From an uncultured Flavobacteriales bacterium (GTDB lineage: Bacteria > Bacteroidota > Bacteroidia > Flavobacteriales_D > SKUL01): DNA of 18,358 bases. Location of the stretch: contig CALDPJ010000013.1 in NCBI GenBank assembly GCA_937911795.1, positions 1-18,358 of the forward strand. The letters run 5' to 3'. Positions 1 through 7,033 of the stretch are shown here, in pieces (position 1 is the first letter of the stretch; each line of letters starts with the position of its first letter). The position numbers were made by a program, and so were the translations under genes. The notes beneath the pieces were generated by a model that saw only the letters and a list, made by a program, of their open reading frames with translations, was not told where the DNA came from and searched no databases.

Positions 1-96
1 TATTACCGCAACAACCCCGATCAGGCCTATTGCCGCGCCGTTATTCGTCCCAAAATGGAGAAATTCCGCAAAGCCTTCCCCGACAAATTAAAGTAA
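1..96 (+). CDS. msrA: Peptide-methionine (S)-S-oxide reductase MsrA, C-terminal fragment
   Basis: The frame is open from base 1 and ends at TAA 94-96, so only the last 31 residues are present and the start lies outside the window. The tail reads YYRNNPDQAYC followed by RAVIRPKMEKFRKAF. This matches, from memory of the family, the typical C-terminus of MsrA, where an NPxQ-YC segment is followed by a basic helix with a PK-x-EKF pattern. MsrA reduces methionine-S-sulfoxide in oxidised proteins at the expense of thioredoxin. The active-site GCFW motif would lie upstream and cannot be checked here. The cysteine in this tail could be a resolving cysteine, which is inference. Identification rests on a short but distinctive piece. 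Confidence 0.8.
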   Translation, partial: YYRNNPDQAYCRAVIRPKMEKFRKAFPDKLK

Positions 97-122
97 TCTG
101 AATCTACTTGAGGGATTCCATC

Positions 123-142
123 AAAGCATCCAATTGCTTTTT
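123..142 (+). terminator. Weak intrinsic terminator after msrA
   Basis: A 6-base stem AAAGCA (123-128) pairs with TGCTTT (135-140) around a 6-base loop and runs into a short T tract (138-142). It lies 27 bases after the msrA stop. The stem is short and A/T-rich, so it would be a weak terminator at best. Confidence 0.4.
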
Positions 143-195
143 AATCGTTTATTGATTGATGATCATTTTGACCTGACAGCAGACAATAAATATTG

Positions 196-228
196 TTTGA
201 CTTTGTTAATCTGTAGCGACTATATTTG
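196..228 (+). promoter_or_regulatory. Bacteroidota-type promoter for the M14-family gene
   Basis: TTTG at 196-199, a 21-base spacer, then TATATTTG at 221-228 fit the Bacteroidota consensus (TTTG about 19-21 bases before TAnnTTTG). Transcription would begin near 234, leaving about 50 bases of leader before the ATG at 284. The rest of the 97-283 spacer shows only the weak terminator above. Confidence 0.5.
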
Positions 229-283
229 CTATTCGCACGGTGGAAATGACAGACAGGACGTAGTATGAAAATGTGCAACGGAC

Positions 284-1426
284 ATGGTGGTAGAAAGAAT
301 TATTGGTGAGGTAGGTAGCGGTGGACCGACGATTGTGTTCATTGCGGGACTTCACGGCAACGAACGAGCGGGAGTGACAGCCCTTCAGCGGGCAATGAGC
401 GAATTAAAACAACTGGAAGCTACCGGAAAAGTAAAGCCCAAAGGTAGTATTTATGCCATCACCGGAAATCTTCAGGCACTGGCAGAAAACAAAAGATTTT
501 TAGACGAAGACCTGAACAGAATCTGGTTGCTCGACCGGGTAGATAAAATACATCATTCAGCAAACCTCCAATCTGCCGAGGAAAAGGAAATGTCTGAATT
601 GCTTGTATGCTTTGAGAAAATCCTTAAAACTTCCAGTGGCCCTTTCTTTTTTATTGATCTTCATTCAACTTCTTCAAGAACGGTTCCTCATATCATCATC
701 AACGATCATCTGGTTAACCGGAATTTATCTTTTAAATATCCGCTACCGGTAATTCTCGGAATAGACTCCTTTGTTGACGGAACCATGCTTTCATTCATCA
801 ACGAAATGGGGCATAGAGCCATAGGTTTCGAAGGTGGCCGGCACGATCAGCCATTTACAATCGACAACATAGTTTCTTTTTTCTGGCTCACGCTGGTTTT
901 TACAGGAGTGCTCAGGAAGAGCAAAGTTCCGGACTTTAAAAAAATGATGAGCCAATTGCACGTTGCTGCTCAGGGCCACAGGCAGGTTTATGAAGTATCT
1001 CTGCGGTATCAGGTGGAGTCAAATGAACAGTTTGAAATGGTACCGGGATACAATAATTTTCAGCCGGTTGTAAAAGGTCAGTATCTGGCAGACAGTGGTT
1101 CCCGGTCTATTCTCTCGCAGGACAGGGGGTTTATTTTTCTTCCGCGATACGAACCAAAAGGAAATTCCGGATTTTTTCTGCTCAAAAAATTAACCAGGAG
1201 CTGGTTGGGATGGTCTGCGTTGCTCAGAACCATTCAATTTGAAAAATTCCTGGCTTTGATGCCCGGCGTTCAAAAAGTTTCGGGTGAAACGGGTGCGTAT
1301 CGCGTGAATCAAAAAGTTGCCAGATTCTTCGCCGCCGAATTGTTTCATCTGCTCGGATACCGCCGAATTAAGCGAAGAAACGGTCAATTACTGCTCGCGA
1401 AAAGATCCCTCAACGGAAAATTATAA
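284..1426 (+). CDS. Succinylglutamate desuccinylase/aspartoacylase-family zinc hydrolase
   Basis: The protein has 380 residues and no signal peptide, so it is predicted cytoplasmic. The N-terminal half carries the M14-type zinc site of the AstE/ASPA family: H24-G-N-E27 in the segment IAGLHGNERAG supplies two ligands, and H127 in DLHST (125-129) supplies the third. E183 in FEGGR sits where the family has its catalytic glutamate. Such enzymes hydrolyse N-acyl amino acids or related amides. The true substrate cannot be read from sequence, and neighbours give no arginine-degradation context. The C-terminal 150 residues are poorly conserved in my memory and make the protein longer than AstE (about 320-340). 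An in-frame TGA at 266-268 limits the start, so ATG 284 is the first option, with GTG 287 next. Confidence 0.8.
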   Translation: MVVERIIGEVGSGGPTIVFIAGLHGNERAGVTALQRAMSELKQLEATGKVKPKGSIYAITGNLQALAENKRFLDEDLNRIWLLDRVDKIHHSANLQSAEEKEMSELLVCFEKILKTSSGPFFFIDLHSTSSRTVPHIIINDHLVNRNLSFKYPLPVILGIDSFVDGTMLSFINEMGHRAIGFEGGRHDQPFTIDNIVSFFWLTLVFTGVLRKSKVPDFKKMMSQLHVAAQGHRQVYEVSLRYQVESNEQFEMVPGYNNFQPVVKGQYLADSGSRSILSQDRGFIFLPRYEPKGNSGFFLLKKLTRSWLGWSALLRTIQFEKFLALMPGVQKVSGETGAYRVNQKVARFFAAELFHLLGYRRIKRRNGQLLLAKRSLNGKL

Positions 1427-1513
1427 ATCTGATTCTATCATTTGACGTAGGAACTGTCTGCTTGAGTTTTATTTCTTTTTATAGTTTTACCGGAGAATCA
1501 ACCACCACCAAAC

Positions 1514-2128
1514 ATGCCGTCTCCAATTAAGCCATCCATCCTGATTCTTTTTTTATTCATTGGTTCGCAAAGTTTCGCACAACGATCGCCCGATTTTCTG
1601 GATCCTGAATCAACGGCGGAATTTCAGGCGCTTCAGTTTAAAATGGGGTTTAACCTTGGCTGGAGTTTTCCGTATTCCGCTGGGCTGGAATTCAGCCTTT
1701 TATTCTCCGAATTGATTGATGTCAACATGGGTGTAGGAGCGGGTTTGAGCGGATGGAAATACGGAGCAGGAACCAGAATCTATCCGCTTCGGCACAGCAA
1801 ATTGTCTCCGATGATCGGCGCGTATTTTTATCATGCCACAGGACTGCAATCCATCAATGTTTCAATCAATCTGGATGAAGCGAGTTACCGAATTACTCCC
1901 GACAACGCTTTTCTCCTTAATGGCGGTATGAGATTGCGGTTCGGAAACGGCCATTACTTTACTGCGGCTGTCGGATATGTTTTTCCGTTTGAAGGAGATC
2001 AGGCAGTATACATGTCAGGTTCCAGGAACGAGGCGTTACGGAATATGGCTAATGCAATCTCAACCAGTGGTTTATCTGTCAATGTGGGAATCCTCCTGAA
2101 ATTATCGCGGGGACATTTCCGGGATTAA
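1514..2128 (+). CDS. Predicted secreted/outer-membrane beta-barrel protein
   Basis: I do not recognise a named family. The 204-residue product starts with a clear Sec signal peptide: a hydrophobic run at residues 8-20 and a probable cleavage after SFA at 22, giving a mature protein that begins with Q. The mature part is rich in glycine and in alternating hydrophobic and polar stretches, such as GVGAGLSGWKYGAG and YFTAAVGYVFPF. It ends with a strand-like NVGILLKLSR, as expected for a small outer-membrane beta-barrel of the kind common in Bacteroidota. No catalytic motif is visible. The gene stands alone, 87 bases after the previous gene, and converges on smpB with only four bases between the stops. 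A function is not assigned. Confidence 0.65.
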   Translation: MPSPIKPSILILFLFIGSQSFAQRSPDFLDPESTAEFQALQFKMGFNLGWSFPYSAGLEFSLLFSELIDVNMGVGAGLSGWKYGAGTRIYPLRHSKLSPMIGAYFYHATGLQSINVSINLDEASYRITPDNAFLLNGGMRLRFGNGHYFTAAVGYVFPFEGDQAVYMSGSRNEALRNMANAISTSGLSVNVGILLKLSRGHFRD

Positions 2129-2132
2129 AAAA

Positions 2133-2579
2133 CTACTTTTTCATTGCGCGGTCCATAGCGCGTTTTTGTTCTTTTTCCTTCAGCGTATCGCGTTTGTCGT
2201 GAATCTTTTTACCCTGTGCTACCGCGATGTCGAGCTTTGCGTAACCGGATTCTGCAATGAACAATCGTAGCGGAACTATGGTAAGTCCCTGGCTGTTCAT
2301 TTTTTTGCTGATTTTTTCCAGCTCCTTACGGTTGAGCAGTAATTTGCGATCGCGGGTGGGAGTGTGGTTGTTGTAACTTCCGGGTTCATAGATGTTGATG
2401 TGCATATTCCGAACCCACAAATCATCGTTGATGAACAGACAATAAGCTTCTGTGATGCTGGCTTTGGATTCGCGAATGGCCTTGATTTCGGTTCCGGATA
2501 ACTGAATTCCGGCCGTGAATTTATCCAACAGATTGAATTCAAAACCTGCCCGTTTATTTTTGATGTTAATGTTCTTCAT
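2133..2579 (-). CDS. smpB: SsrA-binding protein SmpB
   Basis: SmpB binds tmRNA and delivers it to stalled ribosomes for trans-translation, tagging unfinished proteins for proteolysis. The 148-residue sequence shows the family's pattern: an N-terminal NKRAGFEF segment, the GTEIKAIR core, the EPGSYNNH turn, and a basic C-terminal tail (GKKIHDKRD then KEKEQKRAMDRAMKK) that enters the mRNA channel. Length is normal for the family. The frame could extend 13 codons upstream to 2618, but those residues (MMSHSDESAIFVV) do not look like SmpB and would run back into the ZIP gene; the ATG at 2579 gives the standard MKNI start. The gene lies 19 bases behind the ZIP gene and is probably cotranscribed with the metal regulator operon. 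No tmRNA gene is in the window. Confidence 0.95.
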   Translation of the reverse strand: MKNINIKNKRAGFEFNLLDKFTAGIQLSGTEIKAIRESKASITEAYCLFINDDLWVRNMHINIYEPGSYNNHTPTRDRKLLLNRKELEKISKKMNSQGLTIVPLRLFIAESGYAKLDIAVAQGKKIHDKRDTLKEKEQKRAMDRAMKK

Positions 2580-2598
2580 CACCACAAAAATAGCACTC

Positions 2599-3420
2599 TC
2601 ATCCGAGTGCGACATCAAGAATCATCATAACCAGAAAACCACCGATGAAGCCCAATGTAGCATAGTCGGTGTATTTATCCTGTTGCGACTCCGGAACCAC
2701 TTCCTCAATCACCACATAAACCATCGCTCCGGCAGCAAAGGCAAGCGCATAAGGCAATACCGGCGACAATGTTACAACCAGTAGCGCCCCGGCCAGTCCG
2801 GCAACCGGTTCAACAATCGCCGAAAGCTGACCATAATAGAAGCTTTTTCTTCTGCTGAGGCCAAGTCGACGCAATGGCATCGATACCGCAATTCCCTCGG
2901 GTAAATTCTGCAACCCGATGCCAATGGCCAGGGTGATAGCTCCAGCCATGGTAGCACCAGGTAAATCCACCGCAACAGCACCGAACAACACGCCAACCGC
3001 GAGACCTTCGGGAATGTTGTGAAGGGTGATGGCCAACACCAGCAGCGTACTTTTGTGCCAATCGGTTTTTACACCTTCTTTTTCACTTTCGCCGAAATTG
3101 ATGTGAAGATGTGGCAGGAATTTATCCAGCACAAAAAGGAACAAGGCGCCCGTTCCAAAGCCCACAGCCGCCGGAAACCAGTTGGGTACCGAAAGACCTT
3201 CAGACATCTCGATGGATGGTGCCAGCAACGACCAGAAACTGGCTGCGATCATAACCCCACCTGTAAATCCGAGCATCGTATCGAGCCATCGGCGGTGCAT
3301 GTTTTTCACGAGAAAAACAGTAGCAGCTCCCAAAGCTGTCAGCAACCATGTGCCGGTGGTAGCTATCAAAGCGCCCCAGACTGGTCCGACTTTTTCAAAG
3401 AAAAAGATCAGCTCATTCAT
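2599..3420 (-). CDS. ZIP-family (GufA-like) metal transporter
   Basis: This 273-residue inner-membrane protein has about eight hydrophobic segments. It carries the two ZIP metal-site motifs: HNIPEG at 134-139 in TM4 and QNLPEG at 171-176 in TM5. A further acidic cluster is E204 (SAIVEP) and E239/E240 (VIEEVVPE). The Q in place of the second motif's histidine is usual, to my knowledge, for the GufA branch. A His-containing cytoplasmic loop (HLHINFG, 104-110) follows TM3. ZIP proteins move Zn, Fe or Mn into the cytoplasm; the ion cannot be told from sequence. Its ATG overlaps the stop of the MntR/DtxR-like regulator by four bases (ATGA), implying translational coupling. Together with the nearby Mn-type SOD this favours manganese, which is inference. 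Confidence 0.9.
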   Translation of the reverse strand: MNELIFFFEKVGPVWGALIATTGTWLLTALGAATVFLVKNMHRRWLDTMLGFTGGVMIAASFWSLLAPSIEMSEGLSVPNWFPAAVGFGTGALFLFVLDKFLPHLHINFGESEKEGVKTDWHKSTLLVLAITLHNIPEGLAVGVLFGAVAVDLPGATMAGAITLAIGIGLQNLPEGIAVSMPLRRLGLSRRKSFYYGQLSAIVEPVAGLAGALLVVTLSPVLPYALAFAAGAMVYVVIEEVVPESQQDKYTDYATLGFIGGFLVMMILDVALG

Positions 3421-4079
3421 GACTCCTGAATTTGAACTTTAATATTCTGGCTCACTTCGGCGGATATGGTCATTTCTTTTCCGTTTGCGGTAACTTTTAC
3501 CGAATGGTCGTATTCAAATATTTCTTCCACAAACACTTCTGTTCCGAGAATCAGCCGTTGTTTATCGAGGTACTGTAAAAAGCTGGCGGATGAATCCCGG
3601 ACACCGGTTATTACTCCACGCTGACCAACAGTCAACTCGCTGACCAGCCGACTGCTTCGGTTATGGATTTTTCCCGACGGATCGGGGATGGGGTCTCCAT
3701 GCGGATCGAATTTCGGATGGCCGAGAAAACGATCCAGGCGCTCTACCAATTCTTCTGAATGAATGTGTTCCAGTTGTTCGGCAATTTCGTGCACTTCGTC
3801 CCATCCAAAATTCAGCTTCTCCTTCAAGAAAACTTCCCATAGCCGATGCTTTCGTACCACCTGAATCGCAGCTTTTCTTCCATTGGAAGTGAGTTGGACA
3901 CCCTGGTATTTTTTGTAGTCAAGGAAATCTTTCTCTGCCAGTTTCTGAATCATGTCTGTCACCGAACTGGCCTTGGTTTGTAGCCGCGACGCTATTTCGC
4001 TGGTGGAAACACTCTGATCACTGGCGGGAGTAAGTGCATAAATAGATTTTAGATAGTTTTCTTCGCTGTGTGTGAGCAT
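3417..4079 (-). CDS. MntR/DtxR-family metal-dependent transcriptional repressor
   Basis: The 220-residue protein has the full iron/manganese repressor architecture: an N-terminal winged helix (about 1-65, with SEIASRLQTKASSVTDMIQKL as the recognition part), a metal-binding dimerisation domain (about 70-125) and a C-terminal FeoA/SH3-like domain (about 150-218). Candidate metal ligands are H78, E82, H97, E101, E104 and H105. Position 101 corresponds to the cysteine that marks iron-type DtxR/IdeR and is glutamate here, as in Bacillus MntR (E99/E102/H103). The first MntR ligand (D8) is replaced by N8. This points to manganese or mixed metal sensing, but the ion is inference. It heads an operon with a ZIP transporter and smpB. 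An inverted repeat directly upstream suggests autorepression. Confidence 0.88.
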   Translation of the reverse strand: MLTHSEENYLKSIYALTPASDQSVSTSEIASRLQTKASSVTDMIQKLAEKDFLDYKKYQGVQLTSNGRKAAIQVVRKHRLWEVFLKEKLNFGWDEVHEIAEQLEHIHSEELVERLDRFLGHPKFDPHGDPIPDPSGKIHNRSSRLVSELTVGQRGVITGVRDSSASFLQYLDKQRLILGTEVFVEEIFEYDHSVKVTANGKEMTISAEVSQNIKVQIQES

Positions 4080-4091
4080 ATCTTCCTGTAG

Positions 4092-4128
4092 TTAGATGTG
4101 CGAATATATATATTTAGACACATCTAAA
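4092..4128 (-). promoter_or_regulatory. Operator/promoter of the metal-regulator operon
   Basis: TTAGATGTG at 4092-4100 is matched exactly by its inverted copy CACATCTAA at 4119-4127. Nested in this lies a second palindrome, TTTAGACACATCTAAA at 4113-4128 (6-base arms, 4-base centre), which resembles DtxR/MntR-family operators built on TTAG...CTAA half-sites. On the minus strand TATATTCG (4108-4101) is one base from the Bacteroidota -7 element, so the palindrome would sit just upstream of it and the second half-site near the start of transcription. That is the position expected of an autorepressor site, 13-49 bases before the ATG. Binding by the adjacent regulator is inference. Confidence 0.65.
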
Positions 4129-4144
4129 AAAATAGTATGTACAT

Positions 4145-4174
4145 AAAAAAAGCACTCCGATCAGGGAGTGCTTT
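4145..4174 (-). terminator. Intrinsic terminator of sodA
   Basis: AAAGCACTCC (4149-4158) pairs perfectly with GGAGTGCTTT (4165-4174) around a six-base loop. On the minus strand the stem is followed by a run of T (complement of 4145-4150). It lies 23 bases beyond the sodA stop and isolates sodA from the regulator operon downstream. A T run on the plus side (4177-4181) is weaker. Confidence 0.9.
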
Positions 4175-4196
4175 AATTTTTCAAAACGTGCGGGAC

Positions 4197-4799
4197 CTAT
4201 TTTTTGTATAACTCGTTTACTTTATCCCAGTTTACCACCTGCCAGAATGCTTCGATGTATTCTGGTCGACGGTTTTGGTAATTGAGGTAATATGCGTGTT
4301 CCCAGACATCCAGTCCAAGAATTGGTGTTCCTTCGCAACCCGTTCCAGGCATCAATGGGTTGTCCTGGTTAATTGTTGAACAAACTTCAAGTTTACCACT
4401 GTTTCCTTTACAAAGCCATGCCCAACCCGAGCCGAAGCGGGTAGCGGCGGCATTCGAAAACTGGGTTTTAAACTCATTGAAAGAACCAAAGTCGCGGTTG
4501 ATTGCCTCTGCAAGTTCTCCGGAAGGATCTCCGCCACCATTTGGCGACAAAATCTCCCAGAAAAGGTTGTGGTTGTAATATCCACCGCCATTGTTTCTAA
4601 CCGCAGTGCTGTAATTATCAATATTCTTCAGAATTTCTTCGATTGATTTATCAGCGGCGTCGGTGCCCTGGATGGCATCGTTCAGTTTTGTGGTATAAGC
4701 CTGATGATGTTTGCTGTAGTGTATTTCCATGGTGCGCGCATCAATGTGCGGCTCCAGTTCGTCGTATGCGTAAGGTAATTTAGGGAGTTCAAATGCCAT
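4197..4799 (-). CDS. sodA: Superoxide dismutase, Mn type
   Basis: The enzyme dismutates superoxide to oxygen and hydrogen peroxide. The 200-residue length is standard for bacterial Fe/Mn SOD, and there is no signal peptide, so it is cytoplasmic. Metal ligands are visible: H27, H77 (in GGYYNHNLFW), D164 and H168 (in LDVWEHAYYL). Tyr35 is the second-shell tyrosine. The active-site glutamine lies in the C-terminal half (Q145 in STINQDNPLM) and G72 takes the place of the N-terminal glutamine of Fe enzymes. Both are hallmarks of Mn-type or cambialistic SOD. The gene has its own terminator and a good promoter. Its closeness to an MntR-like regulator and a ZIP transporter fits manganese supply for this enzyme. 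No operator like that of the regulator was seen upstream. Confidence 0.95.
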   Translation of the reverse strand: MAFELPKLPYAYDELEPHIDARTMEIHYSKHHQAYTTKLNDAIQGTDAADKSIEEILKNIDNYSTAVRNNGGGYYNHNLFWEILSPNGGGDPSGELAEAINRDFGSFNEFKTQFSNAAATRFGSGWAWLCKGNSGKLEVCSTINQDNPLMPGTGCEGTPILGLDVWEHAYYLNYQNRRPEYIEAFWQVVNWDKVNELYKK

Positions 4800-4840
4800 A
4801 ATTTCAGATTTTTATAAAGTTAATAATATTTTTTGCCACT

Positions 4841-4871
4841 CAAAGTTAAGACCTTTCGCCCACCTGCCAAA
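4841..4871 (-). promoter_or_regulatory. Promoter of sodA
   Basis: Read on the minus strand, TTTGG (4871-4867), an 18-base spacer and TAACTTTG (4848-4841) form a near-ideal Bacteroidota promoter. Transcription would start near 4835, about 35 bases before the sodA ATG at 4799. Confidence 0.6.
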
Positions 4872-4960
4872 GCATTCGGCATTACTTCTGTTTATAACAT
4901 CATATAAAGCGTTGATGCTATAGCCGACTGGGTTCCGACAGTCAATCCGTTGGATAAACC

Positions 4961-4968
4961 TACTTTTG
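4961..4968 (+). promoter_or_regulatory. Possible -7 element of pyrD
   Basis: TACTTTTG matches TAnnTTTG and would place the start of transcription near 4975, only about ten bases before the pyrD ATG. No convincing TTG element lies 19-21 bases upstream, so the call is tentative. Confidence 0.35.
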
Positions 4969-4984
4969 CGACCAAATAGTTTTT

Positions 4985-6022
4985 ATGTATCAAAAGCTTA
5001 TCAAACCATTTTTGTTCAGATTGGATGCAGAAAAAGCGCACCATCTCGTCTTTGGATTAATAAAAGTATTGTTTCAGATCCCCGGCGTACGCGGAATGTG
5101 GTACCTGCGCAGCGTACGACACCGCAAGCTCGAACGTGAATTACTCGGACTCCGGTTCAAAAATCCGGTTGGTCTCGCCGCAGGAATGGATAAGAACGGT
5201 CGCCTGATCAATGAGTGGTTTTATATGGGTTTCGGATTTGTAGAAATTGGGACTGTAACTCCAAAACCGCAATCCGGTAATCCACAGCCGCGGTTATTCC
5301 GCCTGCCGGATGATGAAGCTTTGATCAACCGAATGGGGTTCAACAACGATGGAGCAGAGAAAATTGCGAAACGCCTGCGTTCGAAATATACCACGCTGAT
5401 TGTTGGTGGCAACATCGGAAAAAACAAAGACACACCCAACGAACAGGCCGGCGATGATTACCAATTGTGTTTCGAAGCACTGTATGATTATGTGGATTAT
5501 TTTGTGGTAAATGTAAGTTCCCCAAATACTCCCGGACTGAGGGAGTTGCAGGAAAAGGAACCACTCACACGTCTGCTGCAATCGCTGAATGATCTTAACG
5601 CTACCAAGCCCCAACGCAGACCGATATTGCTGAAAATCGCACCTGATTTAACAGATCAGCAACTGGATGACATTGTTGAGATTGTAAAAGAAACGGGCAT
5701 TGACGGTTTGATTGCCACCAACACAACCATTTCGCGCGAGTCGCTCATTACGCCTGAAAGTGAAATTACAGCAATTGGTGCCGGTGGATTAAGTGGCAAA
5801 CCACTGCGCGACCGGTCTACAGAAGTAATCCGGTATTTGCGAAAAGCTGCCGGTCCGGATCTGCCGATCATTGGAGTGGGAGGTATTCACAGTGCCGATG
5901 ATGCCATTGAGAAACTAAAATCGGGCGCAAATTTGATTCAGATTTACTCGGGTTTTGTTTACGAAGGACCCGGACTCATCGAAGAAATCAACCAGCGCAT
6001 TCTGAATGAAGATTTGCCTTAA
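4985..6022 (+). CDS. pyrD: Dihydroorotate dehydrogenase (quinone), class 2
   Basis: PyrD oxidises dihydroorotate to orotate, the fourth step of pyrimidine synthesis, passing electrons through FMN to membrane quinone. The 345-residue protein has the class 2 layout: an N-terminal amphipathic membrane-binding extension (residues 1-40, YQKLIKPFLFRLDAEKAHH) followed by a TIM barrel. Visible motifs are NPVGLAAGMDKNG (60-72), EIGTVTPKPQ (87-96), NRMGFNN (115-121), NVSSPNTPG (176-184, with the serine base of class 2 enzymes), KIAPDL (217-222), TNTTISR (245-251) and the FMN-phosphate loops GAGGLSGKP and GVGGI. Its end overlaps the next gene by 17 bases. It diverges from sodA. Nothing suggests loss of function. 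Confidence 0.97.
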   Translation: MYQKLIKPFLFRLDAEKAHHLVFGLIKVLFQIPGVRGMWYLRSVRHRKLERELLGLRFKNPVGLAAGMDKNGRLINEWFYMGFGFVEIGTVTPKPQSGNPQPRLFRLPDDEALINRMGFNNDGAEKIAKRLRSKYTTLIVGGNIGKNKDTPNEQAGDDYQLCFEALYDYVDYFVVNVSSPNTPGLRELQEKEPLTRLLQSLNDLNATKPQRRPILLKIAPDLTDQQLDDIVEIVKETGIDGLIATNTTISRESLITPESEITAIGAGGLSGKPLRDRSTEVIRYLRKAAGPDLPIIGVGGIHSADDAIEKLKSGANLIQIYSGFVYEGPGLIEEINQRILNEDLP

Positions 6023-6992
6023 TCCATCTTTGTTAAGTGTTTTAGTGCTGGTGCTATTGGTAGTTGGCACCTCCGCTCAGGAAATCAGCTTGCAAAAGAC
6101 TTCAGACTTCGGCTCGAATCCCGGAAATCTTGAAATGTTCAGTTATCTGCCACCGAACCTTTCCGATGGCAATTTCCCGCTGGTAGTGGTTTTGCACGGT
6201 TGCACCCAATCTGCAGAAGAGGTGGCATTGCAAACCGGCTGGAATAAGCTGGCCGATTCTCTTGGTTTTTTTGTGCTCTACCCACAGACAAATTTCAGCA
6301 ACAATATTTCAAAATGCTTCCGGTGGTTCAGCGAAAAAGATATCGGTTCTGAAGTGGGTGAGAGTGCTTCAATTCATCAGATGATCACTCATTTTATGGC
6401 CAGTAATCCGGTGGATTCAAACCGGATCTTCATCACCGGGCTATCTGCTGGCGGAGCGATGGCAGTAGCAATGCTCGCCCGTTACCCCGAACTTTTTTCA
6501 GCGGGAGCCATAATTGCTGGCGGACCATACGGAGCAGCGTGGAATATTCGATCGGCGAAAAAGGCGATGCGTGGAAAGGTTAAGCATTCACCGAAGGAAT
6601 GGGCAGATCTTATCCGGTCGCAGCGTCCGGCTTTTAGCGGTGATTATCCTGTTATTTCAGTGTATCATGGAACTCACGACAAAATGGTACGGCCGGAGAA
6701 TGCCGGACATTTGATTGATCAATGGACGGCATTGCACGGTGTGGATAACGCCCCGGTATTGGTGGTGAATAATTTTGATGATTCCCCTCACGTTCAGTTG
6801 AGAAAATATAACAACCATCAGAATGAGACGGTAGCCCGTTGGTACGTGTTGAGTGGCGTAAAACACGAGCTTTCCATTAGTACCGGCAACGCAATCAACC
6901 AGGGTGGGAAAACGGGAAAATACACCATTGATACAGGATTTCACATTCCCTGGCAATGCGCTGAGGACTTTGGCCTGACAGACCGGCCTTAA
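6006..6992 (+). CDS. Secreted alpha/beta-hydrolase esterase (PHB depolymerase/feruloyl-esterase family)
   Basis: The 328-residue product begins with a Sec signal peptide (hydrophobic residues 8-20, likely cleavage at TSA-Q after residue 24). The mature enzyme is an alpha/beta hydrolase: an oxyanion segment VVLHGCTQ (61-68), the nucleophile S147 in GLSAGG, a probable acid D225 in YHGTHDKMV, and a probable histidine H287 in GVKHELS. The HGCTQ signature and overall order match the Esterase_PHB/LpqC-like family (TIGR01840), whose members cleave polyhydroxyalkanoate, feruloyl or acetyl esters. The actual substrate is unknown. The ATG at 6006 is inside the pyrD end, in another frame, and is the only start that keeps the signal peptide intact. 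The gene is therefore probably coupled to pyrD transcription. Confidence 0.82.
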   Translation: MKICLNPSLLSVLVLVLLVVGTSAQEISLQKTSDFGSNPGNLEMFSYLPPNLSDGNFPLVVVLHGCTQSAEEVALQTGWNKLADSLGFFVLYPQTNFSNNISKCFRWFSEKDIGSEVGESASIHQMITHFMASNPVDSNRIFITGLSAGGAMAVAMLARYPELFSAGAIIAGGPYGAAWNIRSAKKAMRGKVKHSPKEWADLIRSQRPAFSGDYPVISVYHGTHDKMVRPENAGHLIDQWTALHGVDNAPVLVVNNFDDSPHVQLRKYNNHQNETVARWYVLSGVKHELSISTGNAINQGGKTGKYTIDTGFHIPWQCAEDFGLTDRP

Positions 6993-7006
6993 GATTTACG
7001 AATCCC

Positions 7007-7014
7007 TATCTTTG
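7007..7014 (+). promoter_or_regulatory. Possible -7 element of HMG-CoA lyase
   Basis: TATCTTTG fits TAnnTTTG and lies 19 bases before the ATG at 7034. No TTG is seen at the usual -33 distance, so read-through from the upstream genes is equally possible. Confidence 0.35.
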
Positions 7015-7033
7015 ACAGCCAAAGCAAAATCCA

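Noticed and set aside
1482..1489. TAGTTTTA as a -7 element for the beta-barrel gene
   Set aside because: It departs from TAnnTTTG at the last base and the nearest TTG is only 17 bases upstream, so support is too weak.
2127..2141. An A-run/T-run hairpin between the convergent beta-barrel and smpB genes
   Set aside because: The stem is made only of A:T pairs around CTAC and would be unstable; I do not call it a terminator.
2580..2618. A 13-codon N-terminal extension of smpB
   Set aside because: The extra residues do not resemble SmpB and overlap the ZIP gene; the ATG at 2579 gives the standard length and start.
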